From Leptoclinus maculatus (taxonomy: Eukaryota; Chordata; Actinopteri; Perciformes; Stichaeidae): DNA of 64,000 bases. The notes under the pieces were generated by a model, which worked only from the letters and a program-made list of their open reading frames with translations, did not search any database and had not been told where the DNA came from. The stretch lies in assembly GCA_032191485.1 (NCBI GenBank), contig JAVDOI010000019.1, forward strand, positions 5,577,655 through 5,641,654, written 5' to 3'. Positions 18,626-32,600 of the stretch are shown in pieces; the stretch's first letter is position 1, and each line of letters starts with the position of its first letter. A program made the translations under genes and the position numbers.

Positions 18626-21600
18626 ATGGCAGCTACCGCCGACAGCAGTTTGGACATCTCGGCGTCTATCGCTGGCATTTTGAATGAAGAACACTCCCCT
18701 GAACACTTGCAGGTTTTAAAAAAATTCACGGCTGCATTACGGGACAAGGAATACAGGTGCGGACAATAATGTTTCTGCCTTTTTGGTAGGAAACGGAGGG
18801 TGTTAGCTTACCGGCTAAGCTATCCTGTTAATACATTAGTCGGGCGTAACGGGTCCTATTACTCAGGCCTGGTTCTTGTCCTCTCTGTGTGTATAAACAG
18901 AAAGGTGGAAGTTCATTAATTATATTAAAATAGCGCTTTTAAAAGGTACTCAAAGGCACTTTACATGGTAAAAACAAATAAAAGCAATTACAATACAAGC
19001 AAAAGGGATGACAAAACCATACATAGCTAGCATCACAGGTTAAAAGCGGATTTAAATAGATTCATCTACAGATCTGCAATAAAGCCTTATTCATTTCAGC
19101 TGTTACTTGCAAAGACGACTGTCCCAATTTTCTGTGCATTCAGTCATTTCGAGTTGACAGAAAAAGCACAGGTGTAACTAATTACTAATGATGGTGCAAT
19201 ACCGCCAAGTATTACATTGCAAACAGACAAAAAAAACAGCTGTTCCTCTTAAGTTTCGCTCCACATTTTCCTTGGGTACCACTGCAATAAAGTAACTGTC
19301 CCTCCTGTTTTATTGTTGGTCAACTTTTTTTCTGCTCCCAGAGATGCTGTGGAGGAGGAGGCGTTCTCCAGTCTTCTGAAGGTCTTGTCCCGACTGCGTG
19401 ATGAGCTTCTGGCTGTCAGCTGTGACGACCAGGACCTGAGGTCTGTGGCCCTGCAGCTGCAGCTGACCGCTGAGTGCTTCAGGGCTCAGAGGAACGCCTG
19501 TGTCCAGAGTACCCGCAACCAGAGTCTGCTCAGGTAATGGGATCAGTAGCTTGGATGGTATGAGACGGATATGGGGACATCGCGAACTGTGTGGATGAAT
19601 CAACACCTGTTTGAGACACAATCTCAACGACAGTTCAACTTTGTATAATGCAAAATTGTATTAGATTGCATTGTACTGTATGTGTTCGTGTCCTCGTGCG
19701 CCTTCTTTGACTAAATGAACATGCAAGGAAAAGATCAAATGTACAGCAAGTACACACTGATATATAATTCTCTTTTTCTTCAAGGGAGCTTGGTTTCATC
19801 GATGTATCCCTGAAACACATGAGCTTCCTTCAGACCACAGAGAGCAGAGATGGCATATTTGAACGTAAGTCTAAAATTCGGTAATTGTAATACAATTATT
19901 TTATTTTTTTTATTTGGGCAAACCTTTTGATACTGAACTTTAAAAAAACAAATAAAATCATTCTCCGTGCCCCCAGCTCTTCGTTGTGGGATCCAGTTCC
20001 TCGGTAACATGTCGGTCGGAAACCAAACGTGTAAAGATGACATTTGGCAGCAGAGCTTTCCAAATCTTCTCCTGTAAGTTATGTTTTTTTACCACACTAA
20101 GCAACACAGTTACATACAATTGTTAGAATTCACACTATTGAGGAGCATCCTGGTGGTTCATTGGGCAAAAACTAGCCTAGACTCTACATATCTGTCTCTT
20201 TCACCACATTAACTTCACTGTTTACATCAACCTTCACTGTTTACACTAACGCACATTCTGTATCAGTATTTATACTATTATATAAATAGTATTTATTTGT
20301 CCTCCCATTGAGTCAACCCAAACATGTGTGAACAGGCAGCTGCTCAGCGTTGATGATGAGAAGGCGGTAAGCTATGCCTCTATGGTACTCCACACATGTC
20401 TGGATGGAGCCAAGGTGGAAGAGCTTTCTGATCCACAGAACATCCACCTGGCACTCCGGGTGATGGAGCTCTGTAGGACCCAGCCTGACCTGGACTGGAC
20501 GTAAGAGTGTGTGTCTGTGTTGGTGTGTGTCAAGCAATTGTTAGTTTATATGTCGAAAGAGTTAACGGTGTATGTATCGTACCAAGAAATGACCAACTAT
20601 TATCTCTGCTTGTTGTTGTATTTATTGATTTACAGGGTTCTCATTGCCACCCAGTATTTCCTCAAGTCTTCAGCTCTGGTGGAGAGCATGTACTCTGGGA
20701 TGTCGCACCATGAAAGGTACTTTACTTGATATAGTGACAGGCAGTAAATGTCACTATAGACCAATCAGCCTCCTTAAAATACACAGAAACTGATCTTATA
20801 ATAAACACCGCCCCAGCAAACCTCTAATAAAAGACTTTTAATAACAAGTTGTATGCAAGTTGATGAAAAGCTAATACTACCTAGTACACATAGAGAATAC
20901 TAATATCTAATACTAAAAGGTAAATAGATGTTTCATAGAGGTGTGTGTGTGTGTTTCAGAGTTACTCTATTAGAGCTGCTCTCTGCCCAGCTACAAGAGG
21001 AGGACTCGGAGGAGTGTGGCATCCCTCCCAACGTGGCTCGCTTCCTGGCTACTTCCTTCCAGGAAGGTTGTGGGGCTGTGCTGACACTCGCCACCGGCTC
21101 CGCTTCCAGTGATGAGGTACAGATAGTAAACCTGACTGATATATGTAAACACAGAGAAGTGCGTGACACGTGTGTTAACATTTAGATAGTTTTTTCTCTC
21201 TATAAAGTCCCCACCCTAACGTTATCTCACGTCCAACATCCTTTCCCCATGTGACCAACACCTTGTTGTAATCCCCTATAGGTCCTGCAGGAGGCACTGA
21301 CGGTGATTAGTCTGCTGGACGTGCTGTGTGAGATGACCTCAGACCACAGGCAGTTCATGTTCCTGCAGGACCATCCTGACCTTCTAGTGACTACTGTTGG
21401 TAAATGAAAACAAACACTCACACAACCTCTCTGACCGGATCCACAGCGTGAGTTTGTGAGTCCATTTTGGCTGTCTTAGGGTAAATGTCATCTGTACACC
21501 GTAGACACTCTTTGAAATAGTGAAAGAACCAGATCCGTCATCAAATCACCCACAGAAAACAAATCCACACACAACCATAACTTATGTTGACAAGCAATAA

Positions 21601-24600
21601 ACACACAGCAAATGAGGCTGACACAAATCACTTTATTGGTTACTAAAACACCATGTCTTATTTAAATCCATACATTAAATAATAAGCTGCAACAGCTTGA
21701 ATTTGAGATTGGGGTGGATTAAATGTCTTTTATGTACATCTCACACTCTTGTGTGCTCTCTCTGCAGAGCTCCTGCGGCAGGTGCATGCTATAGGGAAGG
21801 CCAGTAAGAACATCTTCAGTGCTGCTCAGAACTTCTCCTCCTTCAGTGGAGATGGAGACGTTTCCTCCCAATCCCCTGTCATCAGCTTCAAGGCCCACCT
21901 CATCAGGCTGATAGGAAACCTCAGTTACAGCAATACCGACAACCAGAACAAGGTTTGGAATGAATGGATGGACAGAAAAAGGGTGCTCCACACCTGTAGT
22001 TTGGTTGAGTTGGTCTGGACCATAGAAAATATTACACATTGTTGTATTTTAGTTCTGGATCAATTTACAGAGACTCTCCTATTTGGGTTTTTTAGCAATT
22101 AATCAGTATCCTTAAATCACACCAAAAACCTACTTGTAATTGTCGAAAAGAGTTAATGGATATTTGGATTAAACACACTGGGCATTGACCACGAAGCCCT
22201 ATTTACTGTAGTTAAAATGCACTGACGGCAGGTTTTCAGTTGTTCTTTGGTCTACAAACGGGCACAAAAGCAGCTCGTCTGCAGCTGTAAACTCACTGCC
22301 ATTTCACATGTTGGAATGCTGGTGTTGGAAAGCCCAGTTCCCAGTTCTACAATATGCCGTACTATAATTAATATCATATCCAGTATAGATATCTGCCTTT
22401 TGAAAAAAATGCGGGAAAATCTGCTTCTTCAAAATGACATTTTAACATTTAACCAAGTTATGGTCCTCAAGAAGTTAAGGTCCGGAGAAAGTAAAGTGTT
22501 TTAGAAAGATAAACTTCATAGAGTCCCTGAAATGAGATAATTCTTGGTTCGTATGCGTGTTCGTTGGATTTTCTTTCTCTGGGATCTGGGTGAGCACCCT
22601 TGTTCAGTCTTAACACAATGGGGTCAAAGGTCAAAGAGCGAGTGAGAGGCCCCGCTGGTCTTACTTCAACAGACCGATCTTCGCTAAATGTACATGTTTG
22701 GAATGCAGGTTCTAGTAACGTGCCGCTGTGTCAAACCACAGGATCTCCTGAGGACCCGAGGACAACCGAAGACTAGAAATGAGTGTAATGACTGCGAGCT
22801 TAGGAGTTCTTTCAACACAATTACTTTGGTTTTGGCCCGAAATGTGAAACATTTCCTCCCTCGCTTTGGTGATGTTATCAGTTTCCCTCCATCGCCATCT
22901 GTCAGCGTCTCACTATTAACAGAAAGCACAGACAGATAATAAAGCAGGGTGCGGAGGAGTTGGCCTCTCTCTGTGGCACATAATAGACTCGGTTCTACTT
23001 AATAGAAACAGATCAGTGGAATGCTTGTGGGATGGCCACCCTCAGTTGGCCTCTCCAAATTATTTATGGATGCTGATCTGTGGTCTGTCAGTGGTCTGAA
23101 ATCACCCCATATCTGTTTTCAGTAAGATCTCTTCCAGTAAACCAAATGTCATTCTGTTCACCTTTGGGAGAGATTGCAATTTAAGATGCATGCAAAGCGT
23201 TTTACGGCGTGTACCGGACAGAAGTCGGGGCCCAGTCGCTTGTTATTCATCTCTTTACAATCATTTTTGAAAAGTGGAAAATCAGACCTGGGTGCTCGTA
23301 ATGGTCAGCGACTTTGTTTCCTCAACAGTTTTAAATTACATTTCTGAAAGTCAGCACTTTGTCTCGTTTCTGGAGCTCCCACCAGTATGTTCGGAGGGTA
23401 ACCGCAACGGCAAAAGGAAAGGCAACAGCAAGCACAGACAACAAATAAGCCTATAGAATCAGACGCATGATGCAAAGCAGATCGCCCTGTTGTGACGGCC
23501 TTAGACTAACCCACAACCACACTGCTGCTGCATGCGTGTGAGGCTCTGCTAAGGACAGGCGCACTTATTCCTGTTTTTCACTCCATAGAAAGCTTGAACA
23601 TCAGAGTTGCGTAGCCAAAAAACGAAACCTATTAATAATAAATGACCTATTGATTTGAAAATGCTACGAGAGGCTGTCAAAACCCACATTTTGTTTTTCA
23701 TAGATTGTATTTTTTCCACCACAGAATGCCCTGATGAATGATGTAATATAATCCCAAAGCAAATAGAATATACAGATACTACAGATTAGTTATTTAGCTA
23801 AGGAAATTGTCAGCAAAAGCATTGTTACAGAACTGGTATTAAATCGTGGAGAACTATTTGAAAGATGTTCATTGATGCCAAACATTGAAAGTGAATGTTG
23901 TTTCCTCAGGTGAGAGAACTGGAAGGCATCCCGCTCATCCTGGACAACTGCAACATAGACAGCAACAACCCATGTATCCTTTTGTGTTAGCGTGAGGTGA
24001 TGGTCTGCAAATGTTTATGTACATATATTTCAAGTTCATCTAAAATCTGTTATTTTAGTCCTTGTGTATCTTATCCTGTCACTTTGAGAATTTGATTTGG
24101 CATGCTTGCAGGCTGGTGAGTTTTCAACCAAAACACAAGTGTTGTATTAAGCTTTGATTACAACAGTGTGTGTCGACCGGTCACCACCGCTCGCAGCTGG
24201 TTAACAGCGTCAACTGATCGACTGCATTCATTGTAAATGCTACTATTTGTTTAGAGGAGCAAACATGTCCAGTCGGTCACTGTATCAGAAAGTTAAGTCC
24301 GTTCTATGGTAACCATTGAGACCTTATTTGTGCTGTTGCATTAGACTGTACTGGTCTATCTAACAGTGATGACTCTGTAAGTTGAAGGTCCACGCTGAAG
24401 GGGGAGGGAGTGTGTATACGATGAGCTTTTAGTGCCCTTTCTCACAGCGGGGTTGACAGGCTTTGAGAACGAGCCAGATTCTGTTTTACCGAGTCGTTGT
24501 CATCTCCTGCTTCCCGCTGGACATCCTGCTCCCAGTTGGTATTAGCCGGCTAAAGCTGGGGCAGCGTGCCAGATTGTCATTTATCCAGGGCAATAGTTTG

Positions 24601-25393
24601 AGCCCGTCCTTTTGTCCCCGTGCCCCTCTCCCACTTCCACCACATACAATCCACTTCGTCCACCTTTTTTTATGCGGGTGTCAGCATTTGTTTCTGTTCA
24701 GAAACAGACTGTCAAAGAAACAAAAAAATGTTTATAAGTTTATGCGGGAAACTTGAGAGGGGCGAGCTGAGAATGTTTTGTATCACAAAACTTAACTTGT
24801 CTGCTTAACTCTTTTGTTTGTTGGGCTGTCTGCGTACTTGGCGACCTGAGGCGAATACCAGGCACTTATGAGTTTGAAAATGTCTGGCCTGTGTTAGCAT
24901 GTTGCATTGTTAACCTCTCTAGCATTCAACCTTTTTATACATCTATCTTTCTCTTCACGTCTTCCCTTACAACTGCTTGCACATGTCTAGTATTAACTAT
25001 TAATTTATTGGAGATGTTATAAAAGGTCTTGTTTTTTTTGTCACGTATCAATATCTTCAATTGGGACATGGCAAAAAACGTGTTATGAACTTAAGCTATT
25101 TTAGTGCGCTTTAGAAAAATGCTAACAAATACCAGAAGGAACTCCAGTGCGTTTCGTTCTGTAGGGTTAGTGTTCTGTCGTTGCCGTTCCTTAACCAGAG
25201 ACCTCTAGTTATCAGCCAGTGGGCCATCTTCACCATCAGGAACCTCCTAGAACACAACACGCAGAACCAGGAGCAGATCTCCGTCCTGGAACGCCGCGGC
25301 ACCGCGGACTACTCTGCACTCAGGGAGTTGGGCTTCCTGGTGGAGGAGCGAGATGGAGGCTTGCTGCTCAAAACTGTGAGGAAAGACTCTTGA
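18626..25393 (+). CDS. atxn10: ataxin-10
   Basis: Ataxin-10 is a cytoplasmic armadillo-repeat protein linked to neurite growth, G-protein beta subunits and cytokinesis. In humans, intron repeat expansion in this gene causes SCA10. Eleven exons join in phase to 484 residues (human 475): 18626-18756, 19342-19533, 19785-19864, 19977-20073, 20336-20500, 20636-20716, 20960-21116, 21282-21399, 21768-21952, 23910-23973, 25209-25393. Recognition comes from segments matching human: FLGNMSVGNQ (FLGNIASRNE), SLLDVLCEMTS (RLLDVLCEMTV), FKAHLIRLIGNLSY (FKSHLIRLIGNLCY), ELEGIPLILDNCNIDSNNP (ELDGIPLILDNCNLDDSNP) and IRNLLEHNTQNQ. The ATG at 18626 is preceded by a CCAAT/ETS promoter, and TGA is at 25391-25393. 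No frameshift or missing exon is seen. The last intron is U12-type (separate entry). Confidence 0.95.
18757..19341 (+). other. atxn10 intron 1
   Basis: An ordinary GT-AG intron of 585 bases. It holds an AT-rich stretch and no recognisable gene or repeat beyond short A-rich runs. Confidence 0.6.
21953..23909 (+). other. atxn10 long intron (between coding exons 9 and 10)
   Basis: This is the longest atxn10 intron (1957 bases), with donor GTTTGG and acceptor TTTCCTCAG. It precedes the exon coding for ELEGIPLILDNC, so it may correspond to the human intron that carries the ATTCT repeat; I have not been able to verify the numbering. No ATTCT array is present, and I see no other gene in it. Confidence 0.6.
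23974..25208 (+). other. U12-type (minor spliceosome) intron of atxn10
   Basis: The donor is GTATCCTTTT (23974-23983), matching the U12 donor consensus GTATCCTT. Near the 3' end lies TTCCTTAAC (25187-25195), an exact match to the U12 branch-site consensus, with the acceptor CTCTAG ending at 25208, 13 bases after the branch motif. Reading across gives NNP-F-ISQW, matching the NP-F-LTEW region of human ataxin-10. The nearer AG dinucleotides (25198, 25200) give a stop codon at once or after a few codons. Use of the minor spliceosome follows from these motifs. Confidence 0.85.
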
Positions 25394-26555
25394 AAAAGGC
25401 CTTTAGAGGAGCAGCCAGGAGAGAGGGGGGGCGCTCGACCCACAAGCAGGTTTTCATGTGAAGTATTTGTTTAGAAAGGAGTACACTCTAGTACTCTCGT
25501 TGCGCTACAAGCCTCATTAATGTTACCTAATACTTCATCTGCGGGTGAATTACCTCTCCACTACTAAACGCATACATTTGGTGCCTGTCCAGAGTAACTG
25601 ACAGCCACACTGCCGATAGATTAGGAAGAACAACGCTTTAGGATTTCATTTCATCAGAGAAGTATGCATAGATGACTTTTCTACCTTTAGTAATGCTTCC
25701 ACTCTTGCCCAGATGAGATTTTGAGGTATTCTTGACACACAAAAGGCCGATGGGGTCCCCCCCCCCCCTGGCGTAAAAAGCAGAGGTCAAGACATCAGGA
25801 GCTCTTGTTTTGTCTTGACCTGAGTCTGGGAAATGAAGAGTTTGGGAGAGGCGAGCACATGCTGGTTCCTTTGGCCGGTCGGATGCTTTGTGGTTTAATC
25901 CAAAGACAAAGAGCTCCACGGTGTCCGGACTTTTCACTTCTCACAGACACTGATGTTACCAGCAGGGGTTGGGGTTTAATCCCGGGCCCATAGTGACTTC
26001 TGCACTAACCGCAAAAACAGAGAATGACCAAAACATGATGTAATCAACCCCCTCACCGCCTTAGCTACTTAAATAGTGGTTTCGTTGCCAGAGGGACCGT
26101 TCGGACGCTTCAAACTATTTCTCTAAACAGGCATGATATTCATATTCTAATCTAAGAACATCCGAGTGCAAAATGCAATACTGAAGCTAATAATAACCGA
26201 AGCTATGCATGTTTAGTAAAACATAAAACAATGCTCCGTATACAGCATGAGCTTGTCACTGTGTCTCTGCTTCTTGTATTAAGGCTATAACAGTAATGAG
26301 TTTTATACTCAAACATAGTTGATTTCATCTTATTCCTCATAATCTTATTAATCTTCTATTTCCATCCTATTACACATTACTAGATAAATAAGAGATAAGG
26401 GCTTATGGCATGCATCATATATCATTAACCATCTTTAAACTCACAACTTTGAGTTTATGTTTTACACCTTCGACTCTGAACGAGCTTGTATTTGAGTTTT
26501 GCCAGACTCCATAGACTTTCTTAGAGATTTAGTGAATTCTGTACTACCTATCTAG

Positions 26556-26596
<41 letters not shown>

Positions 26597-29123
26597 TTTT
26601 TTTCTTCTTTTGATCAGATATAGTGCTTGTGGTTCAGCAGACAATGGATGAGATCATACTAACTGTACGTCCAAAGAGTGATTGAGTGAATGAATTAATG
26701 AGTGACTGAGTGAATCGGACCGGAGCCATTAGTTTGCAGAATGACATCGCTCCCCGCTCCTCCCGTTGCTGGATAAAGCTGAACAGTCCTGACACCTCAA
26801 CAATGCGGTGCTTTGCTGGCCTGCTCACACCCTGCCCCACCCTGTTTGCTCTGCCTCTGATTTTTAATGACAAAATGTATTGAAACAATCGGCTGGACTC
26901 TCCCCTCAATCCGCCGGCATAGTGAAGGGAGCTTATTGCGGTTCCGGTCCCCAGGATTTCAGACGGCTAACAAAACAGCTGTTACTCGCGCTCGACTGGC
27001 TGGCTGCAATGCTTTTCAGCCCCACAGGAAAGAGGCTGTGCGAGTCAGCCGGGCTGAATGAGGTGGCATGGCCGCCCGGTCACCTCCTAACACATTAGTG
27101 CACACCGGTCGAGGCCACAAGTTCTTGTGTTTCCCATATCAGCGTTTTACACCACAGGCCTCTACTACAGTGTATCTGTGCCTTCTGGTTTGATATTCGC
27201 CGTCAACAGAGAGGAAACACTTTGTCAGGGTGTTGAGTATTATTGATGCTTGGGTCAAACAATATGTTGATATAATGCCTAATAAAGTATTGTGTGTGAC
27301 AAACCGCTTTTTTTTTTTGGGTAATGATTTTAAAGACGTGATATAAAACTCAAGAGGCAATAAAAGGAATGCTCAAATTTTATTGGTAAAAAAGAAAAGA
27401 TACAACTGTCCCATGTTTGTAAGTGATGCAGACTTTTGATTTCGCCACAGAACAAATAAACCTAAACTAGCTGAGTATGAAGTCACAACTACGAAGAGTT
27501 GTTCCTAGTTACTGAAACACAGAAATGTCTTCGCTCTAAAGATGCACAACTAGTTGGCTGCGGACGCCTCCAACGTATAATCTACTCGCAATTCTACGCA
27601 TTTACTCAAATACTTAACAGTTGGTTTCCACAAAATGTCCTGGACTTTCCAAATCACTCAGCTTCTACGAGCTGCGTTGAAGTGTGAAGGGCCGTCTCGA
27701 GATTGGACAATCTGTTCTACTTTGATAAAAACACGTGGAGTATTTACAATTTAGCAACTTTGATCAAAAGAAAACATGAATCCCAAATAAGTTATAGCTC
27801 TCAAATCTGAAATACAATGACATTAGAAAAACACTTGTAAATAGTGACTTTCTGTTCCATCTATAAATGACATAAAGTGCCACGTTCCTCATATAAAAAT
27901 AAACTCTTCAAATTGTTTTGTAAGTTATATAAAGCCTAAATAAACATTTCTGAATACATTAAGGGTGCTGTCCAAAAATAGCTTTGAGGCCTTTGATCCT
28001 CTCGTACCCCCTTCCGTGTGGTTGGGGCACATGCCATCCACCGGTCAGGCCTAAACCGCGCTGGAAGGCCTTGTGTAAGCAGAGGCCATCGTGTGGAATT
28101 CCACGTCTCTGCCGTTCATGGGAATGTTGGATGTATCCGAAACCCGATTGCACTTCTATGGCGTTCCAACGAGGCTTACGCGCTTTTTCTCTCCGAAAAC
28201 AAAACAATGAACACGGTCGGGATGGAGAGGGCCGTTCGAACTGACAAGTTGGATGCTTAAAATAGTTTGGGAGTGTTTTCTGCCTCTTTGGCTCCTGGCG
28301 TAACAAAGGGTCTTGTTTTCTGAGGGGGGGGGGGGGGGTGGTGGTGGGATTTGTCCGTGAGAGAGATGTCAGCACGGCGCTCAACGACACAACTTACTGA
28401 TGTTCCATGAAAAAAAAAACGGAAAGAAATGTGACTGCGAGTGCAAAAGGAAAAATAGCGAATCTTTAGCGAAATACGCCGAAAGAACTGCTAATGAATA
28501 AAAAGGGAATAGCAGAGAATTCAGCTGCTTCGTGGCTGTACATGTGAATCCACGGGACTGAAATGTTTCAGTAGCAATTTAAGATAAAAGAAATGAGTTT
28601 GTTATCCATCCTATAAGACTAAGTTTGAAAGATATTTTTTTTTTTTTACATAAATAATTTGTGTTTTATTTTCAGTGTTCAAACAGAATACAGTGTGAGC
28701 GTACAGGTAAAAGTATTCCACTGCCATCTTTCTCAGTCTTCCGTCGTGTGGGCCGTCTGGAGCGCTTTGCCTGTTGTCGCATTTCCAATTGGCGTGTTCC
28801 AAAAGTCTCCTCGAGAGCCAACAATAGTCCTTGTTGTTCCTCCTCTCGGGCAGGACATCCGTGAGCTACGTCTTTGCGAGATGTTGTCTTCCAAAAATAG
28901 TGATTTGCTGGAGGCACAAAAGAGAAAATCCTCTCAACTGCAACATGTTTGCATCATGTCACAGTTTCTTACCTCTTTCAGGACTTTTTCTTTTCTTTAA
29001 AGAATTCCAAAATAGGATGTAAAAATGTGCAAACTGTTGAATAAATACTTCCCAAGTCCTTCACTTTCGAATTCCCCTTTTGTCATAACCCTCTCACCTT
29101 CAACCGTTGTCCATTTTCACCAG

Positions 29124-29175
<52 letters not shown>

Positions 29176-29206
29176 CTGCTTCCAGTGCCCCACACTTCCT
29201 CATTCC
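25394..29206. other. Convergent intergenic region and wnt7b 3' UTR
   Basis: About 3.8 kb lie between the atxn10 and wnt7b stop codons. It contains a (TG)n run at 26557-26593, a run of G at 28324-28338 and the (CT)n run at 29125-29173. Open frames here, including 143 codons on the minus strand at 27959-28390, show no domain and cross simple repeats. Minus-strand AATAAA words (plus-strand TTTATT, for example 27379-27384) could end wnt7b, but I cannot choose among them. Confidence 0.5.
29125..29173. repeat. (CT)n microsatellite next to the wnt7b stop codon
   Basis: About 49 bases of uninterrupted CT. In wnt7b mRNA sense it is (GA)n starting about 33 bases after the stop codon, within the 3' UTR. 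Confidence 0.9.
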
Positions 29207-29686
29207 CTACTTGCAGGTGAAGACTTCTGAGTTCTCACTGCACGTGTTGCACTTGACGAAGCAACACCAGTGGAACTTGCAGTTGCACTGCCAGATGCGC
29301 GTGTAGTGGTGCGTGTCGTGGCCGCGGCCGCAGCACATCAGGTTGCAACCGTCCGTGAGGGTCGAGGTGCCGTTGCACAGTCTCCCCCGCGTCCCCGTGC
29401 TCCCCGTGGCCGTGTCCTCCTCGCAGTAGTTGGGCGAGCGCTCCAGGTACACCAGGTCCGTGTCCGTGGGCTTCTGGTAGCCCCGGGCCTCCTTCAGTCG
29501 CAGGAAGGAGGGCTGGCGGAGGCGCGAGGCCCGGACCGGCTCTACTTGAACCGCGCCGCTGTAGCGCTCCTTCAGCAGGTAACCGAGCTCTCTGAACTTG
29601 GGCAGGGTGATCCAGCAGGTCTTAGTGGTGCAGGAACCAGACACGCCGTGACACTTGCACTCCAGCTTCATCCTCCCCTCTAGGAT
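29207..29686 (-). CDS. wnt7b: wnt7b last exon (acylation site and Cys-rich C-terminal domain)
   Basis: This 480-base phase 0 exon has its acceptor (GATCAG on the minus strand) just above 29686. It codes for 159 residues: ILEGRMKLECKCHGVSGSC with the acylated Ser, the DTDLVYLERSPNYCEED segment, and the terminal Cys-rich 'thumb and finger' domain ending EVFTCK. All expected cysteines appear to be present. Confidence 0.95.
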   Translation of the reverse strand: MLEGRMKLECKCHGVSGSCTTKTCWITLPKFRELGYLLKERYSGAVQVEPVRASRLRQPSFLRLKEARGYQKPTDTDLVYLERSPNYCEEDTATGSTGTRGRLCNGTSTLTDGCNLMCCGRGHDTHHYTRIWQCNCKFHWCCFVKCNTCSENSEVFTCK

Positions 29687-32600
29687 CTGATCACACAGAG
29701 AGTGGAAATTAGGTCTGTGTGAATTTAAAGAGGTGGTTAAGAGCGGAAAATATATTCTATGTGGTTAATTCATGAATGGTCATTTTACACACGTCCGCAG
29801 CTTGACTTTGAAACGGTTTAATAGTCGTCGCACGGCCTTCACATCCGTCTCTTTTGGTGAGCTGGGCTTTCTGCGGACACTTTCAGCTTTCAGCGCTCCG
29901 TCCAGTATGCCAACTTTATGTCAAAAAACAAAAACCTGGGGAAAATAACTCGTAAACCAAGACTGTAGTCTCTAATTAACTTTACCTTTCCTCAGACCAC
30001 AGCATGGCGTGACAGCCCGAGAGAAGTGACCAGAGCTGTTGTGCAACCGTACGTACACGTATAGAATTACATTGTGGTTTGAGCCAGATTCATATTATAA
30101 ATATATTAATATTTTAGATGACAAAATTGACAGGTGACTGTTTGCCCTCGTGACTGAGCTGCTTGATGATAATGTGAAAAAGATTACCTCCACATTTTCG
30201 TTATAGGACGGGATGATTATTGAGTCATTGGAACATCTGGTGACTTTGTTTGTCCAGAGCACGAGTCAAATCGGGCTGATATATTTATGGTAATAAAGCA
30301 AATACACAACAGATACTTTTCATCAGTGAACCCCCAAATAAATCGATGTGATGGATATAGTTTGTTTCGTCCTTGTTTTCGCGGTCAAACTTGCTTTGCA
30401 TTACCTTTCGCCCCGCCTCGTTGTTGTGCAGGTTCATCAGCCGGCGGGCGTTTTTCTTGATCTCACGGGCGTCCACGAAGCGCCGCGAGAACTCCACGCC
30501 GTACTTAACATCGGCCGAGCAGCCCCCCCACTTCCAGCCCTCCTCTTGGTCGTGGTAGCCCTGCTTCTCGCGGTCACAGCCGCACTGGCTGAGGTTGCCT
30601 TGGCTGCAGGCGGTGGTCACTGCGTGGGCAACTCCGGCTGCAGTGATGGCATAAGTGAATGCTGCCTCCCTGCTGCCTGGAGAGAAACGAGCAGAATCTG
30701 AGTGAATACGGAAAGGAGTGATGCAAGTACTCTCTACAGGCAAACTACAAGTACTTTAAATTGAGTAGATATTCTACAAGTATTACTAGCAGTACTTTAC
30801 CTAGAATGGCAAGAATTGCATGCCCATCATACAGTTACGCTGTTATGGCACCAGCAGGAGGATTTAGGTTTGCTTGACCTTCATCCTTTATAAAAGAATG
30901 TTAGATTATAGGAACACTGCACCAATTCTACTACGCATGTCATCAGGGTTTTTCTAACTTCTCCCAAACAGTTGCAGCAAAGCTAGTGGGAGGTTTAGAG
31001 AGATGCCAATAGTGCCTGTTTCCAAACAACACGTGGCCCAGATAAGGAGTCTCCGAGGTCAAGGGTCTTTTAGTCTTAAGTACCGTGCTTAATGTTTCAT
31101 GAAGGCCATTCAAACAGTTTGGGACACTCCCAAAATATATAAGGAAATGATTTGCCTTTCTTGAGCCACATTGGCGCCAATGCGTCAAATTCATATTCTT
31201 GTATTTTTTTAAATATCGTAAAAATATTTTTCCAGTAGACAAATCCCCCCCCCCCCCCCCCCCAGCCTTCTCACAAAGCCTCATTCCTGCTTCTTTTTCC
31301 ACTTGTCTTTAATATACAAGGTGTTTACATTTTCCGCATTGAAGAGAGCTTTTTATAATGAATCAATGTACTTATTTGGCATTGAACGGAGGGCTGATTA
31401 GATAAAACTCATGTCACTGTATCAGAACAGTAATCCGTACAGTGAAGACAACACAAGTGACATCTACTGGCTGACTGGAGGAGCTTCTTTTTGTCTGGAT
31501 CGGCGCTCACAGCCTTGCTTGTGTCTTGATGGTATTCATCAATGGAGTTTCTCACGCGGCTTAAGTGTCATTATGTGTCTGTCTTAGGCGGTCCGCATTA
31601 TTATAGCAAATGATACCGCTGTGTTGCATGTCGAAATCATCTGTGGCCGGGCCTGACTTGAGATGTGCCCAGCCGATCCAAAGCCTTTCGTGTGTCACCA
31701 CTTGAACTTGAGAATAAACACATTTATATTTATGGCATGGAAGGGGGAATTAATTTACTGGCACAACAATTGGTTATAGGATATCCTCCCTCTCTCAATC
31801 AGGATAATGCTGGGCCGCCGTTCTTCTCACAGCCCAGAGTATTAATGCGTTCTGGTAAGAGGCGATTCTAATGGCTCCCTTCCAACCTGACAAACTCACT
31901 TGCAGGAACCATCGGGCCTGCGGTCCCCCCCCCCCCGGCCCATAACTCATAACAAACCCTGAAGTCTTCTCTCATCAGGCTAAATCCGCGACCCATTCGG
32001 ATATATTGTATGGTGAGCATTTTCTCAAGGCATCAGGCGCATGCAATAGCCAAACAGCCATCTCCTCGCACCGTGATTTGTTTTGATTGCACGGCAGTGC
32101 ACGCTGGGCTCCATTGTTGCCATCCAGCTGCTGGAGCTGACTTCAATTAGTGGTTAGCATGAATCTCTCTGCTCTTTCTCAATGCTTAATGAGTTCACAG
32201 ACCCAGCAGGTCAATCAAATGAAGTGGTGGATGGTACGTTAGCGACACAACAAGGGGGGGTAAGGCTCTGGCTTGCATTTTCTGTTTTTAAAAAAAAAAA
32301 AGCAAAAATGGAGAAAACCAATCTTACTGAGAATCCATGACTTTATGTGTTTATACAATAATTAACAGGTTTTCATCACTTTTTATACAGATGCAATAGG
32401 ATTTTAGTCTTCCAGAAAGTCCTTATTTGGCTAAAGTGTATGTGAGGAGAGCACACGAGGGCCTACGCTGGGTCCGAAGCGTCTCTCCGAGCTCGTTGAC
32501 ACACCACAAGAGCAAAGAGACATTTCCTCTGACAAAAGAAATAAAGGGATCCAGACGTCTGTCTGCCTCTGTCCCGTGTAGAAGAAAGCGATTGCTCCCA

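Noticed and set aside
21953..23909. SCA10-like ATTCT repeat in the atxn10 long intron
   Set aside because: I looked for an ATTCT or AGAAT array and saw none.
27959..28390. Minus-strand open frame of 143 codons beyond wnt7b
   Set aside because: It crosses a G/C homopolymer, has a biased composition and no domain. It most likely lies in or beyond the wnt7b 3' UTR.
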